DNA of 56,162 bases from Pseudonocardia xinjiangensis (GTDB taxonomy: Bacteria; Actinomycetota; Actinomycetes; Mycobacteriales; Pseudonocardiaceae): contig NZ_JAAXKY010000031.1 in assembly GCF_012911925.1 (NCBI RefSeq), positions 1 through 56,162 of the forward strand, in the 5' to 3' direction. A program made the translations under genes and the position numbers. This document shows positions 7,669-14,707 of this stretch, in pieces. Numbering within the stretch: position 1 is the stretch's first letter; each line of letters opens with the position of its first letter. The notes under the pieces were generated by a model. The model was given only the letters and a program-made list of their open reading frames with translations. It had not been told where the DNA came from and did no database searches.

Positions 7669-9786
7669 GTGGCTCAGCCCTGCCCGGATCATGCCGGCGC
7701 CCGCCCCGGCCCCGTCGCTCTGCCGATGCTCACCGACCACCCGCGACGCCACGGCCTCACCTGCCTCTACCGGTGTGGCAACGCCTGCGCGCACGACGAG
7801 CCGAACCCGTCGGGCAACGAGTACTTCGCCGATGTGCTCGCCCGCTCGGTGAGCCGCCGCGGCGTGCTGCGGGCGGGCGCGGTGCTCACCGTCGCCGCCG
7901 GTGCGAGCACGGTGTTCGCCGGCACCGCAGCGGCGTCCCCGGCCGCCGCGCCCGGCGGCGCACCCGGGGGAGCTCCGCGAGGGCTCGACTTCGAGCCGGT
8001 GGCGCCCAACACCGTCGACGCGGTCACGGTGTCGCCGGGTTACCGCAGCCAGGTGGTGATCCGCTGGGGCGATCCCGTGGTGCCCGGCGCGCCCGAGTTC
8101 GACTTCGAGAACCAGAGCGCCGTGGCGCAGGCCGGCCAGTTCGGCTACAACAACGACTTCTGCGGGCTCGTGCCGCTGCGCCGCGGGGGCGGCGAGTCGT
8201 ACCTGATGTTCAACAACCACGAGTACACGATCGAGCCGCTGATGTTCCGCGGCTACGACGCGGAGAACCCGACGGAGGAGCAGGTCCGGATCGGTATCGA
8301 GGCGCACGGGCTCTCGGTGCTGGTGGTGGAGCGCGACCGGCGCACCGGGCAGATCACCCCCGTGCCCGACAAGACCTACAACCGTCGCTACAGCGGCAGC
8401 GCCGAGTTCGTGGTCGACGGCCCGGCGGCCGGGTCCGACCTGCTGAAGACCTCGGCCGACGAGACGGGGACCGTGGTCCTCGGGACGCTCAACAACTGCG
8501 CGGGCGGCGTCACGCCGTGGGGCACGTTCCTGACCGGCGAGGAGAACGTCAACCAGTACTTCGCGAACGCCGCCGCCGTCACCGACCCGGCCGGACAGGA
8601 GCGCGCCGCGCGCTACGGCCTGACCAAGGGCGCCTCGGAGCGCAAGTGGGAGCGGTTCGACCCCCGCTTCGACATCGCACAGGAACCCAACGAACCCAAC
8701 CGCTTCGGGTGGATCGTCGAGGTCGACCCGTACGACCCGAAGGCGCGGCCGGTCAAGCACACCGCGCTCGGCCGCTTCAAGCACGAGGGCGCCAACATCC
8801 GGCTCACCCGCAACGGCCACGCGGTCGCCTACATGGGAGACGACGAGCGCTTCGAGTACGTCTACAAGTTCGTCTCCGACAAGGCCATGAAGAACGGCAA
8901 CAGCCGCCGGGACCGGGAGCACAACCGGAGCCTGCTCGCCTCGGGCACGCTCTACGTCGCGAGGTTCACCGGTGACAGCCCGCCTGCGGAGATCGACGGC
9001 ACCGGGACCCTCCCGGCCGACCACGCGTTCGACGGTGGCGGCGAGTGGATCAGGCTGGCCTCGGGGGACGAGTCGTTCGTCGACGGGATGACGGCCGAGG
9101 AGGTCTACGTCTTCACGCGACTGGCCGCCGACAGGGTGGGCGCCACGAAGATGGACCGGCCGGAGGACGTCGAGCCCCACCCGCACACCGGCAAGGTCTA
9201 CCTGGCGCTCACCAACAACACCGACCGCGGCAAGGCCGGAGCGGCCCGCACCGCTCCCGCCGACGAACCCAACCCGCGCACCGTCAACACCCACGGGCAC
9301 GTCATCGAACTGGTCGAGGCGGGGAACGACGCCACGGCGACGACGTTCGGGTGGTCGATCCTGCTGCTCTGCGGCGACCCGAACGACCCGGCCACCTACT
9401 TCGGCGGGTCCGACAAGAGCCAGGTCAGCCCGATCAGCTCACCGGACAACATCGCGTTCGACGGCCACGGCAACCTGTGGCTCGCCACCGACTCCGGCCG
9501 GGCGCTGGGCATCAACGACGGGCTGTACGGCGTGTCGCTGGAGGGTCCGACGCGGGGGCGGACCACCCTCTTCGCCACCGTCCCGGTGGGCGCGGAGTGC
9601 TGCGGCCCGGTGATCGGCGACGAGTTCGTGCTGATCTCGGCGCAGCATCCGGGCGACCTCGACGACGCGAGCCCGGAGGCGCCTGCGTCGCTGTTCCCGG
9701 ACGGCCCCGGCAGCCAGCCGCGCCCGTCGGTGGTGAACATCTGGAGGGAAGGCGACGACGGAGGTCCCGGCCGGATCGGCCAGTAG
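7669..9786 (+). CDS. PhoX family phosphatase (DUF839), Tat-exported
   Basis: 705 residues. A long N-terminal stretch with a Cys/His patch (LTCLYRCGNACAH) precedes a twin-arginine signal (SRRGVLRAGAVLTVAAGAS, ending AFAGTAAASPA-like). The mature part carries the PhoX signatures NNHEYT, GTFLTGEEN, LGRFKHEGANI, a DNIAFDGHGNLWLATD beta-propeller turn, and the C-terminal ECCGPVIGDEFVLISAQHPGD. PhoX enzymes are Ca/Fe alkaline phosphatases releasing phosphate outside the membrane; the acidic metal ligands are visible. Its start is set by AGGAGG at 7657. An IS481 copy has landed 20 bases after the stop, so any original terminator or downstream gene context may be displaced. Confidence 0.9.
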   Translation: MAQPCPDHAGARPGPVALPMLTDHPRRHGLTCLYRCGNACAHDEPNPSGNEYFADVLARSVSRRGVLRAGAVLTVAAGASTVFAGTAAASPAAAPGGAPGGAPRGLDFEPVAPNTVDAVTVSPGYRSQVVIRWGDPVVPGAPEFDFENQSAVAQAGQFGYNNDFCGLVPLRRGGGESYLMFNNHEYTIEPLMFRGYDAENPTEEQVRIGIEAHGLSVLVVERDRRTGQITPVPDKTYNRRYSGSAEFVVDGPAAGSDLLKTSADETGTVVLGTLNNCAGGVTPWGTFLTGEENVNQYFANAAAVTDPAGQERAARYGLTKGASERKWERFDPRFDIAQEPNEPNRFGWIVEVDPYDPKARPVKHTALGRFKHEGANIRLTRNGHAVAYMGDDERFEYVYKFVSDKAMKNGNSRRDREHNRSLLASGTLYVARFTGDSPPAEIDGTGTLPADHAFDGGGEWIRLASGDESFVDGMTAEEVYVFTRLAADRVGATKMDRPEDVEPHPHTGKVYLALTNNTDRGKAGAARTAPADEPNPRTVNTHGHVIELVEAGNDATATTFGWSILLLCGDPNDPATYFGGSDKSQVSPISSPDNIAFDGHGNLWLATDSGRALGINDGLYGVSLEGPTRGRTTLFATVPVGAECCGPVIGDEFVLISAQHPGDLDDASPEAPASLFPDGPGSQPRPSVVNIWREGDDGGPGRIGQ

Positions 9787-9805
9787 CCCGTGTCGGCGGG
9801 GTACA

Positions 9806-9811
9806 GCTAGG
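9806..9811. repeat. Left target-site duplication of the IS481 element
   Basis: GCTAGG. With GCTAGT at 10879-10884 it matches the NCTAGN target known for the IS481 family, differing in the last base. Confidence 0.75.
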
Positions 9812-10878
9812 TGTAGTGCCCATGAGCGTTGTTGACGGCGTGTCGGCTTGAACATGGCGAGACCTCCGGGCGAGGTGTGAGTTGTCGACGCTCACCACCT
9901 GCACGGAGGTCTCATGGCCCACCGTAATGCTCGTCTGACCGTGCACGGCCGGATGGTGCTGATTCAGCGGGTCTTGTCCGGGCGCCCGGTCGCGCACGTC
10001 GCTGCTGAACTCGGTATCTCACGAGCCACCGGCTACAAATGGCTGTCACGCTGGCGCAGCGAGGGCCCGGCCGGGCTGCACGACCGCCCCAGTCGAGCAC
10101 ACCGGATCCACAACCGGACCGCGCCAGCACTCGAGCAGCAGATCGTGGCGCTGCGAGTCGAGCGCAAGCTCGGACCCGCCCGCATCGCCCCGCTGGTCGG
10201 GCTGCCCACCTCGACCGTGCACGCGGTCCTGACCCGCCACCGACTGGCCCGCCTCGCCTGGCTCGACCGCCCCACCGGCACACTGATCCGCCGCTACGAA
10301 CGCGCCCACCCCGGCGAACTCGTGCACGTGGATGTGAAGAAACTCGGCCGGCTCCGCGACGGCGGCGGCTGGCGCGTCCGCGGCCGTGACAGCCACGAAC
10401 GCCGCCGCTCCCGCTCCGGACCTCGGGTCGGATTCGACTACATCCACGCCGCGATCGCCGATCACACCCGCCTGGCCTACGCCGAGATCCACCCCGACGA
10501 GAAAACCGACACCTGCGCCGGGTTCCTCCGCCGCGCCGCCACCGCCCTCGCCGACCACGGCATCGACCGGATCGAACGCGTAATGACCGACAACGCACTG
10601 GCCTACCGCCGCTCCCAGACCTGGCGCGACACCCTGGCCGACTTCGGCGCCACCGCCCGGTTCACCCGCCGCTACCGACCACAGACCAACGGCAAAGCCG
10701 AACGGTTCAACCGCACCCTGCTCGAAGAATGGGCCTAGCAACGCCCCTTCACCAGCAACACCGACCGCGGCCGCAGCCCTACCCACCTGGCTACACACCT
10801 ACAACCACCACCGCGGCCACACCGCCCTCGGCGGCCAACCACCCATCAGCCGAGTCAACAACCCACCTGGGCATTACA
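9812..10878 (+). mobile_element. IS481-family insertion sequence, about 1067 bp, degenerate
   Basis: Bounded by imperfect terminal inverted repeats: left TGTAGTGCCCA...GTTGTTGAC (9812-9836) and right, read inward, TGTAATGCCCA...GTTGTTGAC (10878-10854). Both ends are flanked by NCTAGN duplications. It encodes one transposase whose last part is broken by a stop and a one-base insertion. It sits between the PhoX gene and the stop codon of the metallopeptidase gene at 10880, on which the right-hand CTAG falls. Confidence 0.88.
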
Positions 10879-10883
10879 GCTAG
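9914..10883 (+). pseudogene. IS481 transposase, C-terminus broken by a stop and a frameshift
   Basis: The first 274 codons are open: an N-terminal HTH (about 20-58, AAELGISRATGYKWLSRW) and an rve integrase core with D140 (ELVHVDVKK), D226 (VMTDNA) and E263 (NGKAERFNR), so the DDE triad is intact. A TAG at 10736-10738 then ends the frame where family members read a Tyr codon. About 30 bases later an extra G near 10769 shifts the frame. If both are repaired, the remaining about 48 residues read through to TAG at 10881-10883, which is supplied by the target CTAG. The product probably lacks the final helices and is likely inactive. A Shine-Dalgarno GGAGG precedes the ATG. Confidence 0.85.
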
Positions 10884-10884
10884 T
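10879..10884. repeat. Right target-site duplication of the IS481 element
   Basis: GCTAGT, partner of GCTAGG at 9806-9811. It contains the stop codon (minus strand) of the gene ending at 10880 and the would-be stop of the transposase. Confidence 0.75.
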
Positions 10885-11716
10885 CGCAGCGCTCGGCCAG
10901 CGGCTCGCCCTCGTCGGGGGCGCTGCGCTCGAACGAGATGTGCACGTGGTCGTTGTGGTTCTCGGTGTCGCTGCCGCGGTCGGACATGCGTTCCCAGCCG
11001 TCGCCGTAGTTCGCCCGCTGCTCCCAGAGCACGTAGGTGATCCCGAGCTCGTCCTGGTTGGCGAGCGCGCACTCGGCGATCCGGTCGCCGCGTTCGCCGC
11101 GGACCATCAGGTCGAGGGCGTGCCCGCTCGGGTGGTCGGAGCTGCGGCTGCGCTGAGCCACGCCGCCCAGGCGCGGCTCGTCGTAGAGGCAGCTGAGGAA
11201 GGCGGCGGCGTCGCGTACCCACGGCTTCACGCGGCCGAGGCCGTCGAGGTCGGCGTCGCAGTTCGCACTGGCCGCCCGGGCCGCGCGCTCGTCCTCGATC
11301 CGGCGTGCCACGTCGGCGAGGCCTGCGGCCTTGACGAGCCCGGCGACGTCGACCTGGGGGGGCTCGGGCTCGTCGGGCGCGCTGGACACCAGGACGACGC
11401 CGGTGCGCGTGCGGAGGTTCGGGTCTGCGTCGCCGTCGACCGGCTGTTCGTCGGAGGCGAGCCGGATCAGCGACGACTCGTCCGCCACGGCCCCCGAAAC
11501 GGGGGCGGTGGCCATCCCGACCCCGGGCACCACGACGGCGAGCACGCCGCCCGCGGCGGCGGCCGCGTTCATGCCGTTGCGCACGGCGGTGGGAGTGGCG
11601 ACGCGGTGGCGTGCGCCGGAACGACGGGGCGGTTCGGTGAGCGCACCGGGGAACGCGACCCCGGTTGCGGGTCGCGGGTGCGCGTACCGGCCGCTGGGGG
11701 AGCGGTGCCGAGACAC
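10880..11716 (-). CDS. Secreted LAS-type (M15-like) metallopeptidase-domain protein, paralogue A
   Basis: 278 residues, GTG start after AGGCAGG. A short basic N-terminus (RHRSPSGR) and one hydrophobic segment (about 50-72) suggest a signal anchor. A linker with a helical stretch (about 120-150) leads to a C-terminal domain with the LAS zinc pattern SDHPSGHALD (H195, D202) and NDHVHISF (H257, H259), plus ITYVLWEQRANYGDGW. Proteins of this type act on peptidoglycan or cell-wall peptides in actinobacteria; the exact bond is unknown. It is 35% or more identical by eye in the catalytic domain to the neighbour at 11919. The gene's TAG stop lies in the target site of the IS481 element. Confidence 0.82.
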   Translation of the reverse strand: MSRHRSPSGRYAHPRPATGVAFPGALTEPPRRSGARHRVATPTAVRNGMNAAAAAGGVLAVVVPGVGMATAPVSGAVADESSLIRLASDEQPVDGDADPNLRTRTGVVLVSSAPDEPEPPQVDVAGLVKAAGLADVARRIEDERAARAASANCDADLDGLGRVKPWVRDAAAFLSCLYDEPRLGGVAQRSRSSDHPSGHALDLMVRGERGDRIAECALANQDELGITYVLWEQRANYGDGWERMSDRGSDTENHNDHVHISFERSAPDEGEPLAERCD

Positions 11717-11788
11717 GACCTGCCTTCCAGACCTCGTGACCCGGGCGGGCGTCCGGCTGGGGAACCGGTGGACGGGGAATCCGTGTCC
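11717..11788 (-). promoter_or_regulatory. Conserved leader of paralogue A, candidate riboswitch segment
   Basis: Read on the minus strand, the 72 bases before the start share order and sequence with the leader at 12726-12798: GGACACGG, TCCCC, CCGG, TCCCC, CCGGACG and AGGCAGGTCGTG. Actinobacterial wall-lytic genes often carry c-di-AMP (ydaO/yuaA) riboswitches; I cannot confirm the fold by eye. Confidence 0.4.
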
Positions 11789-11918
11789 GCTGGGGGAGCC
11801 GGGTCACTGACTGGTCGGCACCGACGATAACCAGTGATCACGCTCCGAAACAATCCGCTTACTCAAAGTGAGACGGACGTGGCGTGGCGTGCGACGAGCG
11901 GGCGTGTCGCAGCGACCA

Positions 11919-12725
11919 TCAGCAGCCCCGGAGTTCTCCGCTGCCCTTGCCGGAGCCGAAGGAGACGTGGACGTGGTCGAAATGGTTGGCGGTCACGCCG
12001 CCGCGGTCCTCCATCGGCTGCCAGCCGTTGCCGTGGTTGATCTGCTGTTCCCAGATCACGTACGAGATGCCGAGCGCGTCCTGGTTGCGCAGCGCGCATG
12101 CCGCCAGCTTGTCGCCGGTGGCCCGGTCGACCATGAAGTCGATCGCCTTGCCGGACGGGTGGTCGGAGGTGCCTGCTCGGCCGGCCACACCGTGCATCGT
12201 GGGCTCGCCGAACCGGCAACCGAGGACCTCGGCGGCCGCGCGGACGTAGGACTTCACCGCGCCGAGGCCCGAGGTGTCCAGGCCGCAGTCCGGCGACGAC
12301 AGCCCGGCGGACGAGACCTTCTCCTCCTCGGCCTTCCTCCGTGCCTGCGCGGCGCGCTCCTCGTCGGCGGCACGCTCGGCCGCGACCCGGGCGATCTGCT
12401 GCTCGGCGAGCTGCACGGCCTTCACGAGATCGCCGGCGTCGACCACGTCCGGATCCGGCACGACCGGCTCCACGGCGGCGCGCAGCAGCACGTCGGCGCT
12501 CTGGACCGGGACGGCCAGCGCGGCGGGCGCCGCCGTCACCGGTAGTGGGGACGCGGCTCCGACCAGGGAGAACGCGCCACCCGCGACGGCGACGACGGCG
12601 GCACCCCGATAGATCGGGGTGGGTACGGACCGGTGCGCGCTGCGTCCCACCGCGGGATGGCCGGTGGCCATCCCCGATGAGTTCTGGTGCGCGCGCCGGC
12701 CCCGGGGGGAGCGATGCCGAGCCAC
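11919..12725 (-). CDS. Secreted LAS-type (M15-like) metallopeptidase-domain protein, paralogue B
   Basis: 268 residues, GTG start after AGGCAGG. Begins RHRSPRGR like its neighbour, then a hydrophobic segment (about 40-75) ending in an Ala-rich region suited to signal cleavage. A charged coiled-coil (about 100-137, QIARVAAERAADEERAAQA) separates it from the zinc domain: SDHPSGKAID (H189, D196), SYVIWEQQINHGNGW and FDHVHVSF (H251, H253). A coiled coil in front of a wall peptidase domain is common in RipA-like proteins, where it restrains activity; that role is inferred here. Tandem duplicate of the gene at 10880, including the leader, so both are probably controlled alike. Confidence 0.82.
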   Translation of the reverse strand: MARHRSPRGRRAHQNSSGMATGHPAVGRSAHRSVPTPIYRGAAVVAVAGGAFSLVGAASPLPVTAAPAALAVPVQSADVLLRAAVEPVVPDPDVVDAGDLVKAVQLAEQQIARVAAERAADEERAAQARRKAEEEKVSSAGLSSPDCGLDTSGLGAVKSYVRAAAEVLGCRFGEPTMHGVAGRAGTSDHPSGKAIDFMVDRATGDKLAACALRNQDALGISYVIWEQQINHGNGWQPMEDRGGVTANHFDHVHVSFGSGKGSGELRGC

Positions 12726-12798
12726 GACCTGCCTCCGGATCGACGGCTTCGGCTGGACGTCCGGTCGGGGGAGCCGGCGGGTGGGGAGTCCCGTGTCC
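12726..12798 (-). promoter_or_regulatory. Conserved leader of paralogue B, candidate riboswitch segment
   Basis: Aligns over about 73 bases with the leader at 11717-11788, with the same blocks GGACACGG, TCCCC, CCGG, CTCCCC, CCGGACG and AGGCAGGTCGTG. The bases between blocks differ, which suggests selection on structure or binding sites. Confidence 0.4.
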
Positions 12799-12948
12799 TG
12801 TTCGTGACCGTGCCGTCACTGATCCGAGAGCGAACGTAGGCAACCCGGGCCGGACTTGTGCGTCTCAGCGGTGCCCAATGGGATGAAAGTGCGGCGAGCA
12901 GCGGCGAGCGGCGCGGTATCGCCCGCTCGGCTCAGGGGGTGCCGGCGC

Positions 12949-13626
12949 TCAGGGCGTGAACGCGCAGAACTCGTTGCCCTCGGGGTCGGCGAGGACGTGC
13001 CAGCCGATGTCGTCGCCGCGGGGGCGCAGCAGTCGCGCCCCGTGGGCGAGCACGCGGTCGAGGTCCTCGGCGGTGACGTCGATGTGCACGCGATTCTTGC
13101 CGACCTTCTCGTCCTCGGTGGGGCTGACGACGAACCACTCGAAGGGCGCCCCGGGGATGTCACCCACCGCCCACACCTTCTCGTCCTCCGACACGAGGTG
13201 GCCGCCGAGCAGCTCCGCCCACCACCTCGCGGTAGCGCGGGGGTCGTGCGCGTCCAGCACCAGCTCGTAGAGCAGCTGGTCGGGCGGGGTCTCGCGGACG
13301 AACGCGCAGAACTCGCCCCCGTCCGGATCTGCCATCAGCGTCCACGGCAGCGTGTCGTCCAGCACGGAGGCACCGAGCTCCACGAGCTCCTCGACCGATC
13401 CGGTGTGGATGTCGAGGTGCAGGCGGTTCTTCGCGACCTTCGGCTCGGGAACCTCGTTGACCCACAGGGTTTCCTGCGGCGTCGGGCCGGAGAGCCGGAC
13501 GACCGTCCCGCGGTGCGTGTCGAGCTCCAGGCCGAGCGCCGCCGACCAGAACCGGCCCACCCGCGCGGCGTCCTCCGCATCGAGGCAGAGGTCCTTGTAG
13601 GCGGCGGGCGGGCCGGCGGTGGTCAC
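12949..13626 (-). CDS. VOC (glyoxalase/bleomycin-resistance) family protein, two domains
   Basis: 225 residues made of two vicinal-oxygen-chelate modules, about 1-112 and 118-225. Each has the same motif order: KNRLHLDIHTGSVEELV then LMADPDGGEFCAFV in the first, KNRVHIDVTAEDLDRV then VLADPEGNEFCAF in the second. The repeated NRxHxDI and DPxGxEFCAF places it in the glyoxalase-like subgroup common in actinobacteria. Substrate unknown. The GTG start lies 28 bp after the carbonic anhydrase stop, so the two are probably one transcript. No Shine-Dalgarno is clear. Confidence 0.85.
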   Translation of the reverse strand: MTTAGPPAAYKDLCLDAEDAARVGRFWSAALGLELDTHRGTVVRLSGPTPQETLWVNEVPEPKVAKNRLHLDIHTGSVEELVELGASVLDDTLPWTLMADPDGGEFCAFVRETPPDQLLYELVLDAHDPRATARWWAELLGGHLVSEDEKVWAVGDIPGAPFEWFVVSPTEDEKVGKNRVHIDVTAEDLDRVLAHGARLLRPRGDDIGWHVLADPEGNEFCAFTP

Positions 13627-13654
13627 CGGGGAACGATAGAACGGTTCAGGGTGT

Positions 13655-14431
13655 TCAGCGCTGCCGGCGGTACTGCACGGTCCGGTCGTTCAACGGCTGC
13701 AGTGCGCGTGCGTTGCCCTTGGGGAAGAGCTTCTGGAAGTCCGCGACGGCGGAGTCGGAGATGGCCTGGTGCTGGCGCAGCACCAGCCAGGACACCCCCT
13801 CGGTGTACGGGGCGGTGGTCAGCGAGCCGTCGTAGCGGAACGTGGAGAGGTCGTGGGGCAGCGCGGCACGCAGGTCCGTGGTGACCTCCTTCGTCGGCCC
13901 GCACTCCTCGACGCGGGCACGGAGGACCTCGTCCTGCAGGGTGCCCCCAGGTCCACCGCCGGTGAGGAAGAGTCCGACGACGAGGGTCTGCCCCTGCGGT
14001 CCACGGTGGACGAAGTGCTGCTCGAGGGGGAACCGGTGGCCGTCGAGCTCGTGCTCGGAATGGGTGTGGAAGTGGAACTGCACGAGCTCGTAGCGGACGC
14101 CGCCGACGTGCACGGCAGCAGTGCCGGCCGGGACCTCCGCCTCCACGGTCTCCTCCGGGCCGCGCACCGTGCAGCCCGCGGCGTCGCCGGGGGCGTCCTT
14201 GCTGATGTAGTGGACGTGCAGGTCGACGTGCTGCGGGTAGTCGACCACGAGCTCGGGCAGCTTGGGGGCGTCGACGGCCGACCGCGACCGGATGTCGATC
14301 GGGCTCTGGTGGGACGGGGTCGCCGCGGCCTTCGCCGGGGCGGCCACGGCCGTCGAGGCGGACGACGCCACCATCGCCGCGGCGGCGACGGTGGGGACAC
14401 CGATCAAGAAGGAGCGTCGGGAATGGCTCAC
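13655..14431 (-). CDS. Alpha-class carbonic anhydrase, Tat-exported
   Basis: 258 residues. A Tat signal (SRRSFLIG with an Ala-rich h-region to about residue 36) is followed by HQSPIDI, the classical alpha-CA N-terminal motif. Zinc ligands H120 and H122 (VQFHFHTHSEH) and H139 (LEQHFVH) are present, with E137 supporting them and GSLTTAPYTEGVSWLV carrying the Thr that orients hydroxide. It should hydrate CO2 outside the membrane. The GTG start has AGGAGG ten bases upstream. Alpha-CAs are less common in actinobacteria than beta-CAs. The VOC gene follows 28 bp downstream. Confidence 0.92.
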   Translation of the reverse strand: MSHSRRSFLIGVPTVAAAAMVASSASTAVAAPAKAAATPSHQSPIDIRSRSAVDAPKLPELVVDYPQHVDLHVHYISKDAPGDAAGCTVRGPEETVEAEVPAGTAAVHVGGVRYELVQFHFHTHSEHELDGHRFPLEQHFVHRGPQGQTLVVGLFLTGGGPGGTLQDEVLRARVEECGPTKEVTTDLRAALPHDLSTFRYDGSLTTAPYTEGVSWLVLRQHQAISDSAVADFQKLFPKGNARALQPLNDRTVQYRRQR

Positions 14432-14707
14432 GTCTCTGTTTCCTCCTGTTTGGAATGATCTTCGTCGCCCGTCAGGAGGATACGTCGAGAGATCATTTGC
14501 GAGAAGGACCCGTGCTGATCGCCGGCCCGTTGTCCGTCACGCAAGCCGCGCCGACCGCCGTCTTCGCGGTGGTAATCGCGCTCTTGCCGGAGCAGAGGGG
14601 GCCGATCGTCGGTGTCGAGCACCGGTGCAGCGGTGTACACCTGGGGTTATCGTCGCCTTCGGGCGAGTTGTGGGGCGTGACGAGCTGCACAGTCGAGGTC
14701 CTGTCCG
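14432..14707. other. Divergent intergenic region without a supported gene
   Basis: 276 bases between the starts of the carbonic anhydrase (minus) and LAL regulator (plus) genes. Short frames exist on both strands, but none has a ribosome-binding site or protein-like composition. Expected to hold both promoters. Confidence 0.5.

Noticed and set aside
14428..14640. 70-codon minus-strand frame in the carbonic anhydrase upstream region
   Set aside because: No ribosome-binding site, odd charged composition and overlap with the promoter region.
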